Assembly (NCBI GenBank): GCA_039029315.1
Contig: JBCCGK010000023.1
Coordinates: 1 to 64,000, forward strand
DNA from: JBCCCJ01 sp039029315
GTDB taxonomy: Bacteria; Bacteroidota; Bacteroidia; J057
Direction: 5' to 3'
DNA length: 64,000 nt
Shown one piece after another: positions 43,849 through 53,136 of this stretch (positions are counted from its first letter, which is position 1; every line of letters starts with the position of its first letter). The translations under genes and the position numbers were made by a program. Below the pieces are notes generated by a model. It did no database searches, was not told the origin of the DNA, and saw only the letters and a program-made list of their open reading frames with translations.

Positions 43849-46800
43849 ATGAACAACATGTACCTATCGTTCGATACCTGGACCAAACAAAAATGGCGGA
43901 CAGGTATGATGATACTGAGTCTGATGATATGCACACAATTTCTCATGGCTCAAAGAACCATAAGCGGGACAGTCTCTTCAGATGACAATGATCGTCTGGT
44001 TGGAGCGACTGTATTGGTCAAAGGAACTCAAATAGGAACCTTGACAAATGAGCAAGGCGCTTTCACCATTGATCTTCCTGCGGGCAGTGAGGTCTTGCTC
44101 GTCTCCTTCATCGGCTATACAGAGGAAGAGGTCAATGTTGCAGGGAAAAATACCATTGCTTGTGTCATGAAGCCATCCATTTCTACCCTGGATGAAGTTG
44201 TGGTTGTTGGATATGGTTCACAAAAAAAGAGTGACCTGACGGGGGCAGTCGTACGGGTGAACTCAGAAGATTTCGTCAAGGGGGTTAATACCAATGCACT
44301 CCAACTCCTGAACGGAAAAGCCTCCGGTGTACAGGTCAGTCAATCCAGTTCTGCTCCGGGGGGGGGCATTGATATCAAAATCCGTGGAGCCAACTCGATC
44401 AATAGTAGCAATTCTGTCCTGGTCGTGATTGACGGCTTGCCTGGGGGAGACATCAATGCACTCAGTCCAGATGATATTGAATCCATCGAAGTCCTCAAAG
44501 ATGCCTCGGCTTCCGCCATCTATGGCTCAAGAGCTGCGAATGGTGTGGTGTTAATCACCACCAAAAAGGGAGCAAAAGGAGACCTGAGTATCAGTTACAA
44601 TGGATATGTAGGTTTTCAGGATGTGAAAGATCGGGTAGATATGCTCAATGGTTCTGAATATCTGACCGTCCTAAATGACATCAATGTAGAATCCGGAGGT
44701 GGGATCATCCATTCCGCTGACAAAATCGCTCAGGTAGGTGAAGGCTATGATTGGCAAGACATCATTTTTCAACAAGGTCTTACCCATAACCACCAGCTTT
44801 CCTTCTCAGGTGGGGGGAATAAGTCGAATTATTATGTCGCCTTGAACTATATAGACATAAAGGGCGTCATGATGGAGACAGGACAGCAGAAATACAATGC
44901 CCGAATCAATTACGAGATTACGCCATCTGACAAATTCAAGTTTGGGCTAAACCTGAGTGCCAACAGGGCTTTTACGGACAAGATCAAACTCGGACGTGGC
45001 ACCAATGAAGGTGTGGGCGTCTTGTCTGCCATGCTACTCTTTGATCCCACAATCGGACCGGAAAGAAATGCTGAAGGATATTTTGATGTCAATCCATTGG
45101 TGGCGATTGAGAATCCCATGGCTTTGATTGAAGGTCATGATGAATTCGAAGTAGGAAATACTGTCTATGCAACAGGAACTGGCGAATATGAGATTGTGAA
45201 GGGCCTGAAAGCAACTATAAGACTTGGAACCCAGCTGAATAATAACAGAAGTGATATTTATGAAAATGATCAATTCCAGATTGGACGAGGATTGAATGGT
45301 CGGGCTCGTGTGAGGTCCACCGAAAATGTATACTGGCTGGCGGAATATCTGCTTTCCTATGAATTGGATGCTGGGGATCATGCACTCAAGCTATTGGGAG
45401 GCCTCACCTATGAGAATTTCGAAAATCGATTTGTCTTCGTTCAGGCTGGAGACTTCCTCTCTCATGTAACCACCACCAATCTCCTGCAAAGTGGAAATTC
45501 TGAAACCTTCGTCATCCAAAGCGGAAAATCCATCAACAGACTGAACTCACGCTTGGGCAGAATCAATTATTCTTTCAAGGACAAATATCTGTTGACAGCT
45601 TCTGTGCGAATTGACGGAACGTCCCGATTCTCAGACAAAAACAAGTTTGCGACCTTCCCCTCTGCCTCGGTAGGCTGGAAGATTTCTGAGGAAGGCTTCA
45701 TGTCAGGCCAAAACCTCTTTACCAATCTAAAACTGAGAGTCGGCTATGGCTCTATCGGAAACCAGGGGATCAACAATTTTGAGACCATCCAGACCTTCCG
45801 AGCAGGAAGCAATGCCGTCTTGGGTGGGGCACTCCAAACTGGTGCGATTCCCGCAAGAATTCCCAATCAGGATCTCGTCTGGGAAACCACCAATGAGATC
45901 AACATTGGGCTGGATTATGGCCTGCTGGGCGACCGAATTGCTGGTAGCATTGAGTTATATGAACGAAATACTCATGACCAACTGTTCCAGCAGCCGCTCC
46001 CATTGACCACAGGATTTTCCAGTTTCCGTGTCAATCTAGGACAGGTCAGAAACCGAGGAATTGATTTCAATCTAAGTACGTACAATCTGACAGGTGCTTT
46101 CAAATGGAATACCGATCTCGTCCTGTCATTCCTTGAGAATGAAGTGGTCGAGCTGCCAGAATTTGCACAGGAAATTATCTCTGGTGGATTTGGTTTTTCT
46201 GGTAATTACCGGATCACAACAGAAGGAGTTCCCATGTTATCCTTTTTTGGTTATGAGTTGGATGGTATTTTCCAGGAGGGAGACAATATTGCAGCATCTG
46301 CTCAACCCAATGCCCTTCCAGGTCATCCCAAGTTCGTAGACACCAATGGAGATGGTACCATCAATGCAGATGACAAAGTTGTGCTTGGCTCGCCATTCCC
46401 GGACATGACCTTTGGTTTCAACAACCGATTCTCATTTGACAAATTCAATCTGGAGGTGTACATCCTCGGTGTAGATGGTGTTCAGACATTCAACAACCTT
46501 GTCGCAGAATCCCTCTATCCGATCAACAAGGAACGGAATCATATTGCCATCAACTATCTGGACAGATGGACCACCAGCAATCCTGATGCCGTATATCCTT
46601 CCGGGGTGAACTATACCTCCTATTCCGATGGAGAAAACAAAGTGAATACCTATACCATTCAGGATGCTTCTTTCATCCGCTTGAAGAACGTCACCCTGAG
46701 TTATGATTTGGATTTGCCAAACTTCAAGCTGTTAGAGTCTGCCAATGTGTACATCTCAGGTGAAAATTTGTATACCTTGACCAGAGATTATATCGGCTAT

Positions 46801-46902
46801 GATCCTGATGGCAATTCCGATGGCGCAGGTGTATCCAGAGCTACCTTTAGTGATTATCCCATCGCACGAACCATTCGAATTGGTGGTGTACTGAATTTCT
46901 AA
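43849..46902 (+). CDS. SusC/RagA-type TonB-dependent transporter (pair 1)
   Basis: 1017 aa from the ATG at 43849 (a TTG at 43816 in the same frame is less likely). The signal peptide ends TQFLMAQ. A carboxypeptidase-regulatory-like domain (about 37-120, ISGTVSSDDNDRLVGATV) leads to the SusC signature LDEVVVVGYGSQKKSDLTGA, then the plug (VSQSSSAPGGGIDIKIRGA, VLVVIDGLPGG) and a 22-strand-type barrel ending RTIRIGGVLNF. With the SusD gene 18 bp downstream it forms an outer-membrane importer for glycan or peptide oligomers. There is no fused STN domain and no adjacent sigma/anti-sigma pair, so regulation is not visible. Confidence 0.95.
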   Translation: MNNMYLSFDTWTKQKWRTGMMILSLMICTQFLMAQRTISGTVSSDDNDRLVGATVLVKGTQIGTLTNEQGAFTIDLPAGSEVLLVSFIGYTEEEVNVAGKNTIACVMKPSISTLDEVVVVGYGSQKKSDLTGAVVRVNSEDFVKGVNTNALQLLNGKASGVQVSQSSSAPGGGIDIKIRGANSINSSNSVLVVIDGLPGGDINALSPDDIESIEVLKDASASAIYGSRAANGVVLITTKKGAKGDLSISYNGYVGFQDVKDRVDMLNGSEYLTVLNDINVESGGGIIHSADKIAQVGEGYDWQDIIFQQGLTHNHQLSFSGGGNKSNYYVALNYIDIKGVMMETGQQKYNARINYEITPSDKFKFGLNLSANRAFTDKIKLGRGTNEGVGVLSAMLLFDPTIGPERNAEGYFDVNPLVAIENPMALIEGHDEFEVGNTVYATGTGEYEIVKGLKATIRLGTQLNNNRSDIYENDQFQIGRGLNGRARVRSTENVYWLAEYLLSYELDAGDHALKLLGGLTYENFENRFVFVQAGDFLSHVTTTNLLQSGNSETFVIQSGKSINRLNSRLGRINYSFKDKYLLTASVRIDGTSRFSDKNKFATFPSASVGWKISEEGFMSGQNLFTNLKLRVGYGSIGNQGINNFETIQTFRAGSNAVLGGALQTGAIPARIPNQDLVWETTNEINIGLDYGLLGDRIAGSIELYERNTHDQLFQQPLPLTTGFSSFRVNLGQVRNRGIDFNLSTYNLTGAFKWNTDLVLSFLENEVVELPEFAQEIISGGFGFSGNYRITTEGVPMLSFFGYELDGIFQEGDNIAASAQPNALPGHPKFVDTNGDGTINADDKVVLGSPFPDMTFGFNNRFSFDKFNLEVYILGVDGVQTFNNLVAESLYPINKERNHIAINYLDRWTTSNPDAVYPSGVNYTSYSDGENKVNTYTIQDASFIRLKNVTLSYDLDLPNFKLLESANVYISGENLYTLTRDYIGYDPDGNSDGAGVSRATFSDYPIARTIRIGGVLNF

Positions 46903-46920
46903 TCAATTTCAAAAACAAAG

Positions 46921-48369
46921 ATGAATGTCATGAAATATATCATTTCACTTTTCCTCACTGCTTTCTTCCTGATGCTGGCTGGTTGTCAGGGTTTCCTGGA
47001 TGAGCAGGTTTTCACAGAATATGATCCTGACACCTTCCTTCAATCAGAAGCTGGTGTCAATGCCGTCCTGACAGCGACCTATCGCCAATCTCGTCCTTTG
47101 TATCGCGAGACCTGGTTTTCTTTTGCAGGATGGACCACGGATCTTCAACTGGAGAGAGGTGGAGGTTATGCTGCTCCTGCCGCGACCTTTGCCAATTTTC
47201 AGTGGAATGCCAGTAACAATTTCTTCCGAAACAACTGGCGAGAATTGTATGAAGCTGTTCGGAATGCAAATTCTCTTCTGGACAATATCGACAATGTAAC
47301 CGCGATTCCAGCCGATAAGATTGCCAACCTCAAAGGGGAAGCGCAATTCTTACGCGCCTTCAATTATTACGTCTTGCACGACCTATTCGGCGGAGTCCCA
47401 TTGGTTAAGTCTGGCCTTGAACTGGATCTTCAGATTGCTCGTGCCAGTGCAGAAGAAACCAGTGCCTTCATCGTAGGAGAGTTGGAAGCTGCTGCTCAGA
47501 ATCTACCTGTAGATCCAGATTTGTCAGGAAAAGCCTCCAAAGGCGCTGCTTATGCGCTTCTGGCCAGACATCAACTGAATCAAAAAAACTGGCAGGCTGC
47601 TGCTGATGCTGCCAAAGCCGTGATTGATCTGAATACCTACAGCCTGTTCACTCCTGCTGTAGGCTTGTTCAGTGTTGAAAATGAAGGAAATTCCGAGTTG
47701 ATTTTCGTATTCGAATCCCTGGCAACTGGTCCTGGCTGGAATTATACGCCCCATGCCTATCCGGTTGGGTTCCAAACCGGACAGGTCAACTATGGTGCCC
47801 AGTTCCAACTATGGCGATGGTTTGTCAATTCTTTTGATGAAAATGACACAAGAAGAGAATGGATTCTCACCAGTTACACCAACAAAGGAGGGGAACTCGT
47901 CGACTTGATGAATGACGAGATTACTCCTGGAATTGAGAAAAAATATCCCAGAAGTTTCAAATTCACCCCGGATCCAAATGCACTTGGTGCTCAGCATGGC
48001 AATGACATGCCGATTCTCCGCTATGCAGAAGTATTGGTTACCCGCGCCGAAGCACTAAATGAACTGAATGGCCCTAATCAGGAATCCATCGATCTCCTGA
48101 ATGAAGTTCGGGCACGTGCAGAAGTTCCCCCTTACAACCTGGCAGATTTCCCAAGCAAGGAATCTCTCCGGGATCAAATCCTGGTCGAAAGAGGATGGGA
48201 ATTCTTCACAGAAGGCTTGCGACGTCAAGACCTGATTCGTCATGGGAAGTACATCTCTTCCGCTCAGGAAAGAGGAAAGTCACTGGCCCAGGATCATCAT
48301 GTGCTGTTCCCGATTCCACAGCAGGACATTGATGCAAATCCATCTTTGACCCAAAATCCTGGGTACTAG
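46921..48369 (+). CDS. SusD/RagB-type substrate-binding lipoprotein (pair 1)
   Basis: 482 aa. The lipobox is LMLAGC, followed by QGFLDEQV as in most SusD proteins. TPR-like helices hold LKGEAQFLRAFNYYVLHDLFGGVPLV (quoted in part: FLRAFNYYVLHDLFGGVP), the strongest SusD signature. The C-terminus has YAEVLVTRAEALNELNG, LLNEVRARA and LVERGWEFFTEGLRRQDLIR, ending FPIPQQDIDANPSLTQNPGY. It sits on top of the SusC barrel as the ligand-capturing lid. Start at 46921 or at the nearby MKYIIS (46930). A terminator stem-loop follows at 48400. Confidence 0.95.
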   Translation: MNVMKYIISLFLTAFFLMLAGCQGFLDEQVFTEYDPDTFLQSEAGVNAVLTATYRQSRPLYRETWFSFAGWTTDLQLERGGGYAAPAATFANFQWNASNNFFRNNWRELYEAVRNANSLLDNIDNVTAIPADKIANLKGEAQFLRAFNYYVLHDLFGGVPLVKSGLELDLQIARASAEETSAFIVGELEAAAQNLPVDPDLSGKASKGAAYALLARHQLNQKNWQAAADAAKAVIDLNTYSLFTPAVGLFSVENEGNSELIFVFESLATGPGWNYTPHAYPVGFQTGQVNYGAQFQLWRWFVNSFDENDTRREWILTSYTNKGGELVDLMNDEITPGIEKKYPRSFKFTPDPNALGAQHGNDMPILRYAEVLVTRAEALNELNGPNQESIDLLNEVRARAEVPPYNLADFPSKESLRDQILVERGWEFFTEGLRRQDLIRHGKYISSAQERGKSLAQDHHVLFPIPQQDIDANPSLTQNPGY

Positions 48370-48399
48370 ATTCGGATCGTGTAATACTCTTTGATTGAA

Positions 48400-48441
48400 C
48401 ACAAAGGCGGAGGGAGGCAAATGCTTCTTTTCGCCTTTGTG
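48400..48441. terminator. Stem-loop terminator between SusD and the AAA-ATPase gene
   Basis: CACAAAGGCG (48400-48409) and CGCCTTTGTG (48432-48441) form a perfect 10-bp stem. It lies between convergent stops (48369 plus, 48458 minus) and so may serve both transcripts. Confidence 0.6.
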
Positions 48442-48457
48442 AGTTGAATAGGCCGAT

Positions 48458-50014
48458 CTAGCCTTCTACCAACAAGCTTTCATAACTAACTGATCGCCAT
48501 TCTTCCACGGACTTATTAGCTGAACTGAAGTTAATACCCAAAGCAATGACTTCTTTTTCCTGATTCAGAAATGGGCTTCCATAGCGCTTGTCACGAATCT
48601 GAGCCAACACAGAGTCTGCCGAAGCATCCAACTTAAACTCCATGACATAGATGTGGTTTTTGGTATGAACCACGCTGTCTACACGGCCTTTGGAAGTACT
48701 CACTTCCGATTGCACGATCATTCCGATACCTGAAAAGCTCAAATGAAGAATCGCATGGAAAAAGGCCTCCTGTTTTTGCAGGAAAATTTGATGCGGAATG
48801 GTTGAGAATAGTAGGTCGATTAGTTCAATGAATCGGTCAAGGTCTTCTTTTTCAAGCGCTCTTTTGATTTTTACCAGCAATGGCAGGCTTTCCACCTGAT
48901 GCGTATGCCGAAAAGCTCCTAATAGATGCTGTTGCATCGTGTCCTTGACTTCCAGATTGGGATAGTCAAGGAGATACAATCGTTCCTCGGGACTATAGCT
49001 TTTGATGGTCAAGTATCCTGTCTGGAACAGAAGAGAGATCAAATTCATATTGTCCAGGGTAAAGCTCTCGAACAGAACCTTACCTGCCTCCATTTCATTC
49101 AGATCAAAATAGTATGCTTCACGAAGTTTTTTGACCAAAAAAGTTGGGGTCCCTGTTTCCCACCAATAATTGGCGATACGTTTGTGTCGAAATAAGCTCA
49201 AAACCGAAAATGGATTGTAAATCCTTTCATCATTCCCCCAGGAATAGCCATTGTACCAGTCCTTAATTCGATTTCTCATATCCTGAATAGAAGTGCCTTC
49301 CTGTTCACTGAGAGTTTTAAGATCTTCCTGGAAATATTGATCGATTTCCTCCTGTGTGTAGCCAGCAATGCTCCCAAAAGTCGGAACCAGTGTCAGATCA
49401 TCCAAGTTGTTCAAGTCTGAAAACAAGGACACTTTGCTGAACTTGGATACCCCTGTTATGAGAAAAAATCGAAGGTGTGGATCTGCGTCCTTTAATACGG
49501 AATAGAAAATTTTGAGAATCTCCCTGTTTTGCTCAGCCTCTTCAGGTCGATCAATATAATCAACAAGAGGTTTGTCATATTCATCTATTAGCAGGACAAC
49601 TTGCCCTTTTTTATGAAAGATCTTTTCAATCAATTCCCGGAATTTTCTGGCAATCCCTTTTTCTTCTAATTGTACATCAAATTGGCTGGCAAACCTGTTG
49701 ATTTCCAAATCTATAGCTATATCCAAGCCCAAATCCTTATAGCCAATACTGCTAAAAGACAAATGAATCACCGGATGTTCTTGCCAATTGTGTTTGTGTT
49801 CGATCCATAATCCGGCAAACAACTCCTTCTTTCCAAGGAATAGATACTTGAGAGTTGATAAAAGCAAAGATTTGCCAAAACGTCGTGGTCTCGAGAGAAA
49901 ATAATATTTACCCTGCTCTAGTAACTTGAAAATAACAGCTGTCTTGTCAATGTATAAATAGTCCCCAAGTCTTAGTTCACGGAAATCCTGTATGCCGATA
50001 GGATATTTTCTCAT
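48458..50014 (-). CDS. AAA-ATPase-like / PD-(D/E)XK nuclease-like protein (DUF1703 type, copy 2)
   Basis: 518 aa from the ATG at 50014, chosen because MRKYPIGIQDFREL aligns with the start of copy 1 (21777); the open frame continues to 50257 but is antisense to the neighbouring gene there. Walker-A-like SRPRRFGKSLLLS (41-53), Walker B VVLLIDEYDKPLVDYI, then GVSKFSKVSLFSDLNNL and WYNGYSWG. The C-terminal nuclease-like part has SKGRVDSV and MEFKLD, giving the Asp and Glu-x-Lys of the PD-(D/E)XK fold. A TATCTTTA box sits 5 nt upstream of the ATG. Function unknown. Confidence 0.88.
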   Translation of the reverse strand: MRKYPIGIQDFRELRLGDYLYIDKTAVIFKLLEQGKYYFLSRPRRFGKSLLLSTLKYLFLGKKELFAGLWIEHKHNWQEHPVIHLSFSSIGYKDLGLDIAIDLEINRFASQFDVQLEEKGIARKFRELIEKIFHKKGQVVLLIDEYDKPLVDYIDRPEEAEQNREILKIFYSVLKDADPHLRFFLITGVSKFSKVSLFSDLNNLDDLTLVPTFGSIAGYTQEEIDQYFQEDLKTLSEQEGTSIQDMRNRIKDWYNGYSWGNDERIYNPFSVLSLFRHKRIANYWWETGTPTFLVKKLREAYYFDLNEMEAGKVLFESFTLDNMNLISLLFQTGYLTIKSYSPEERLYLLDYPNLEVKDTMQQHLLGAFRHTHQVESLPLLVKIKRALEKEDLDRFIELIDLLFSTIPHQIFLQKQEAFFHAILHLSFSGIGMIVQSEVSTSKGRVDSVVHTKNHIYVMEFKLDASADSVLAQIRDKRYGSPFLNQEKEVIALGINFSSANKSVEEWRSVSYESLLVEG

Positions 50015-50019
50015 AAATA

Positions 50020-50027
50020 TAAAGATA
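50020..50027 (-). promoter_or_regulatory. -7-like promoter box abutting AAA-ATPase copy 2
   Basis: Read on the minus strand, TATCTTTA matches TAnnTTTG at all but the last position and ends 5 nt before the ATG at 50014, the same layout as at copy 1 (21765-21772). Confidence 0.3.
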
Positions 50028-50159
50028 GACAAAAGGCAGGAAGGAGAAAAACAGCCAACCGCCTGAATTACAGCCTTTGCCCAGTCAATTATTCTCTTTT
50101 TCCTCGAATATATGCTAGATTCAGTTGAATGATCAGCATCTATCCCTAATGCTTCTCTT

Positions 50160-51953
50160 ATGAAAAACCAACCTTCTTCCTCCTCCCAAAATCGCCGACA
50201 ATTCCTCAAAACCGGAGCGCTCAGTGGTGCCGCTGCTCTGGCTGGTTTGGGAAGCATGCAGGCAGAAACTCCAGCTGTTTCGGATCAATCAATCAAGAGT
50301 AAGATCTCAGATGAAGGAGAACTCCTCTACAATGGCATTCAACTTCCTGCCGAATGGCCTCCAAGAACGCAGGAACCTGCCCATTACGATCCCATGCCAA
50401 TCCCCTATCTGGCTTCTCCACCAGATATCATCCCCATAGATGTCGGTCGGCAGTTATTTGTAGATGATTTTTTGATTGAGAAAACAGACCTGAGTCGCAA
50501 CTTCCACCAGCCAGAAAAATATGAAGGGAATCCCTTGCTCAAGCCAGAAACAGAAGTAGAAATGAACAAGGGCTATTGTCCTATGGCGGCACCGTTTTCA
50601 GACGGTTGCTTTTATGACCCCAAGGACAAATTGTTCAAAATGTGGTACATGGCAGGCTGGTTTGACGGGACAGCCCTGGCAACCAGCAAGGATGGGATTC
50701 ATTGGGAACGGCCAGCATTTGATGTTGTTCCGGGAACCAATCTGGTCCTGCCCCCGGGAGAGTCCCGAGACGGGGTATCCGTCTGGATCGATCATGAAGC
50801 CAAAGATCCAAATGAGCGTTATAAGATGTACCGATTTGAGCGCAAAGGGAAAGTTGGAGAGAAACTCTCTGGTGGAGCAGGATATATCATGACCAGTCCA
50901 GATGGCATCCATTGGACCTGGCATGGGCAAGTAGGCAAAACAGGAGACAATAGTACTTTTTTCTACAATCCTTTCCGAAAAAAATGGGTATTCACCATTC
51001 GGGCGTTTGGGAGACCTGCTCCTCCCTGGACGTACCAGGCATGGGATCAACGCCCAAGAGGTCGGGCGCGCTCCTATTGGGAACATGCAGATTTCAAAGC
51101 CGCAGTAGGCTCCTGGAAAGATTTTGATCCAGTGTTCTGGTTAGGGACAGACAGATTGGATGGCAAACGCGAAGGCTATGACATTGGGAGAGAACCCCAA
51201 TTGTACAAAGTTGATGCTGCCGGCTATGAAAGCCTGATGATTGGCTTCCTTCAACCTCATTATGGTCCTCCCAATACTGTCTGTGCCAAAGGCGGATTCC
51301 CCAAACTTACTGAACTTCAATTGGCTTTCAGTCGAGATGGATTTCACTGGGATCGAAGCAATCGAGAGACCTTCATCGGTGCGACACTGGATGAAAATAA
51401 CTGGGACCGTGCCTATGTCCATTCTATTGGTGGCGTGTGCAATATTGTGGAAGACAAACTTCATTTCTATTACACAGCATTCCAGGGAGATGCTTCGAAC
51501 CTCCATGACCTGCAATATTGGAGTGGCATGTATGCCCATGCTTCTACTGGTTTGGCAACACTCAGGAGAGATGGGTTTGCCTCTATGGGTGCCGGATCAG
51601 AAGAAGGAATTCTCTTGACCAAAAAGCTTACATTCAGCGGAGCCTATCTCTTTGTCAATGTAGATGGACAATATGGGGAACTACGGGTCGAAGTCTGTCA
51701 GGAAGATGGAAAGCCCATTCCCGGATTTGGTCTGGAAAGCTGTATCCCAATATCAGTTGACAGCACCAAACACATGATTCGCTGGACGGCTCACGACTCT
51801 TTGGAGACGCTTGCAGGGCAGACTGTTCGGTTTCGATTCTACCTAAAAAATGTTCATTTCTACGCATTTTGGGTTAGCTCCGAGCAAACAGGCAAGAGTG
51901 GGGGTGCCATTGCTGCCGGCGGACCTGGACTTTCGGGAAACTGGGACGTATAA
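50160..51953 (+). CDS. Tat-exported glycosidase-like beta-propeller protein
   Basis: 597 aa with a twin-Arg signal (NRRQFLKTGALSGAAALAGL, residues 11-30). The body has repeated propeller-blade motifs ending in Asp-Gly-x-His-Trp: ALATSKDGIHWERP, YIMTSPDGIHWTWHG and LAFSRDGFHWDRSN. The opening IDVGRQLFVDDFLIEK is typical of a group of GH32/GH43-like uncharacterised proteins found in Planctomycetes and Bacteroidota. A C-terminal beta domain (about 480-590, LFVNVDGQYGELRVEV) resembles the GH32 accessory module. Probably a periplasmic glycoside hydrolase or sugar-binding protein. Assigning catalytic residues is not possible by eye. It converges on the DUF4249 gene with a 10-bp gap. Confidence 0.65.
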   Translation: MKNQPSSSSQNRRQFLKTGALSGAAALAGLGSMQAETPAVSDQSIKSKISDEGELLYNGIQLPAEWPPRTQEPAHYDPMPIPYLASPPDIIPIDVGRQLFVDDFLIEKTDLSRNFHQPEKYEGNPLLKPETEVEMNKGYCPMAAPFSDGCFYDPKDKLFKMWYMAGWFDGTALATSKDGIHWERPAFDVVPGTNLVLPPGESRDGVSVWIDHEAKDPNERYKMYRFERKGKVGEKLSGGAGYIMTSPDGIHWTWHGQVGKTGDNSTFFYNPFRKKWVFTIRAFGRPAPPWTYQAWDQRPRGRARSYWEHADFKAAVGSWKDFDPVFWLGTDRLDGKREGYDIGREPQLYKVDAAGYESLMIGFLQPHYGPPNTVCAKGGFPKLTELQLAFSRDGFHWDRSNRETFIGATLDENNWDRAYVHSIGGVCNIVEDKLHFYYTAFQGDASNLHDLQYWSGMYAHASTGLATLRRDGFASMGAGSEEGILLTKKLTFSGAYLFVNVDGQYGELRVEVCQEDGKPIPGFGLESCIPISVDSTKHMIRWTAHDSLETLAGQTVRFRFYLKNVHFYAFWVSSEQTGKSGGAIAAGGPGLSGNWDV

Positions 51954-51963
51954 TCCTGTTGGG

Positions 51964-53136
51964 CTACTCCCAGAACTCCGGCCTCTCAGTTGTTCCAAAA
52001 AATCGACAATCTGTACAATAGGGACGACTTCCAATGTACCCAATCAAATTGCCAAAAGGGTCAAGGAGGTCTTCCACATATACCCCTCCGCCAATGATAT
52101 AGCCTCCCATTTCCAAACTATTCGCCAGGGTATCGGCTGCACATGCGGCGTAGCCACTCGGAATGGGAATATTCGGCAGGTCCGATCTGCTAATGAAGAT
52201 TCTATCCTGCCCAAATCCATCTGCACTGAACCATCCCAACACAGATTCCCCGGAATTATTCACATTCCGGATATTCCCTCGAACTTCGCCAGGAATGGGA
52301 TCAAACAGCGTTCCCAGGGTCTCCGTTGTATGTTTGAGTTGCTGGTAAAAGACATAGGTCTCTTCACTGATGCTATATTGCTTGACCAAAATACTGTATT
52401 TGATCCGAAGATGATTGTCCTGATCAGAAATGAATCTGATTGGAACATTTGTCATTCGATCCTCCGAGAGTCCGATAGTTGACCCGAGAAATATCTGAGA
52501 AGAATGAACTGTTTGCCAACAAATTCGCGGAATTTCGTCAGGAGGATACAGATCTGGCATTCTGGTTTGGCTATTCCAAACGCCTACAGCTGGCAAAGGC
52601 ACTGCGAAAATCCAGGTCTCCTCATATTCCCATCGATAGAATTTGGTCTCGTTCTCTGGATCAAACGCGCTGAGATAGACCTGCATTCCCCTTGCAGAAT
52701 CAATCCCGTTGTTGGGTTCCTCAAAATCTGCATGCAGCTCATCCACTGCTATACCTTTCTTCATCAAGGCCCATTCTGACTCATATTGCTCTCCTTCTGG
52801 CGTAACTATAGACAGTTGATAGGATCTGCCAACCACTCCCTCCAATTGTGAGGTATCCGACAGATACACACCCGCTTCTCCTCCGGAAATCAACTCATGT
52901 TCATTTCCGACATCATCCGTGATGCGCACACGCGCATCTTCCACCATCATGGGCGCTGTCTCCGAGAAAGCAAATGATCGACTCAGGCGAACTTCAGCGC
53001 CTGCCTTCCCTTCGAGGATCTGGCCTTCTACCACCAGCGTTTCTCCTTCTCCTTCGATTTCTGGATCAAATGGCTCAATACAACTCCAATGCCCAAAAAG
53101 AACACAAATCGACAATATGGCTGCTCCTACTCTCAT
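51964..53136 (-). CDS. DUF4249 lipoprotein
   Basis: 390 aa. The signal ends GHWSC and is followed by IEPFDPEIEGE, the usual start of DUF4249 (C...F.P....E). Next come LVVEGQI, VRLSRSFAF, and the beta-rich body with VEDARVRITDD and YQLSIVTPEG. Conserved Cys residues near the C-terminus (CAADTL, CTDCRFFG) occur in many relatives. The family is almost always encoded after a TonB receptor and is thought to be its surface lipoprotein partner. Here the start codon shares one base with the receptor's stop (TGATG). Last gene of a four-gene operon. Confidence 0.85.
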   Translation of the reverse strand: MRVGAAILSICVLFGHWSCIEPFDPEIEGEGETLVVEGQILEGKAGAEVRLSRSFAFSETAPMMVEDARVRITDDVGNEHELISGGEAGVYLSDTSQLEGVVGRSYQLSIVTPEGEQYESEWALMKKGIAVDELHADFEEPNNGIDSARGMQVYLSAFDPENETKFYRWEYEETWIFAVPLPAVGVWNSQTRMPDLYPPDEIPRICWQTVHSSQIFLGSTIGLSEDRMTNVPIRFISDQDNHLRIKYSILVKQYSISEETYVFYQQLKHTTETLGTLFDPIPGEVRGNIRNVNNSGESVLGWFSADGFGQDRIFISRSDLPNIPIPSGYAACAADTLANSLEMGGYIIGGGVYVEDLLDPFGNLIGYIGSRPYCTDCRFFGTTERPEFWE

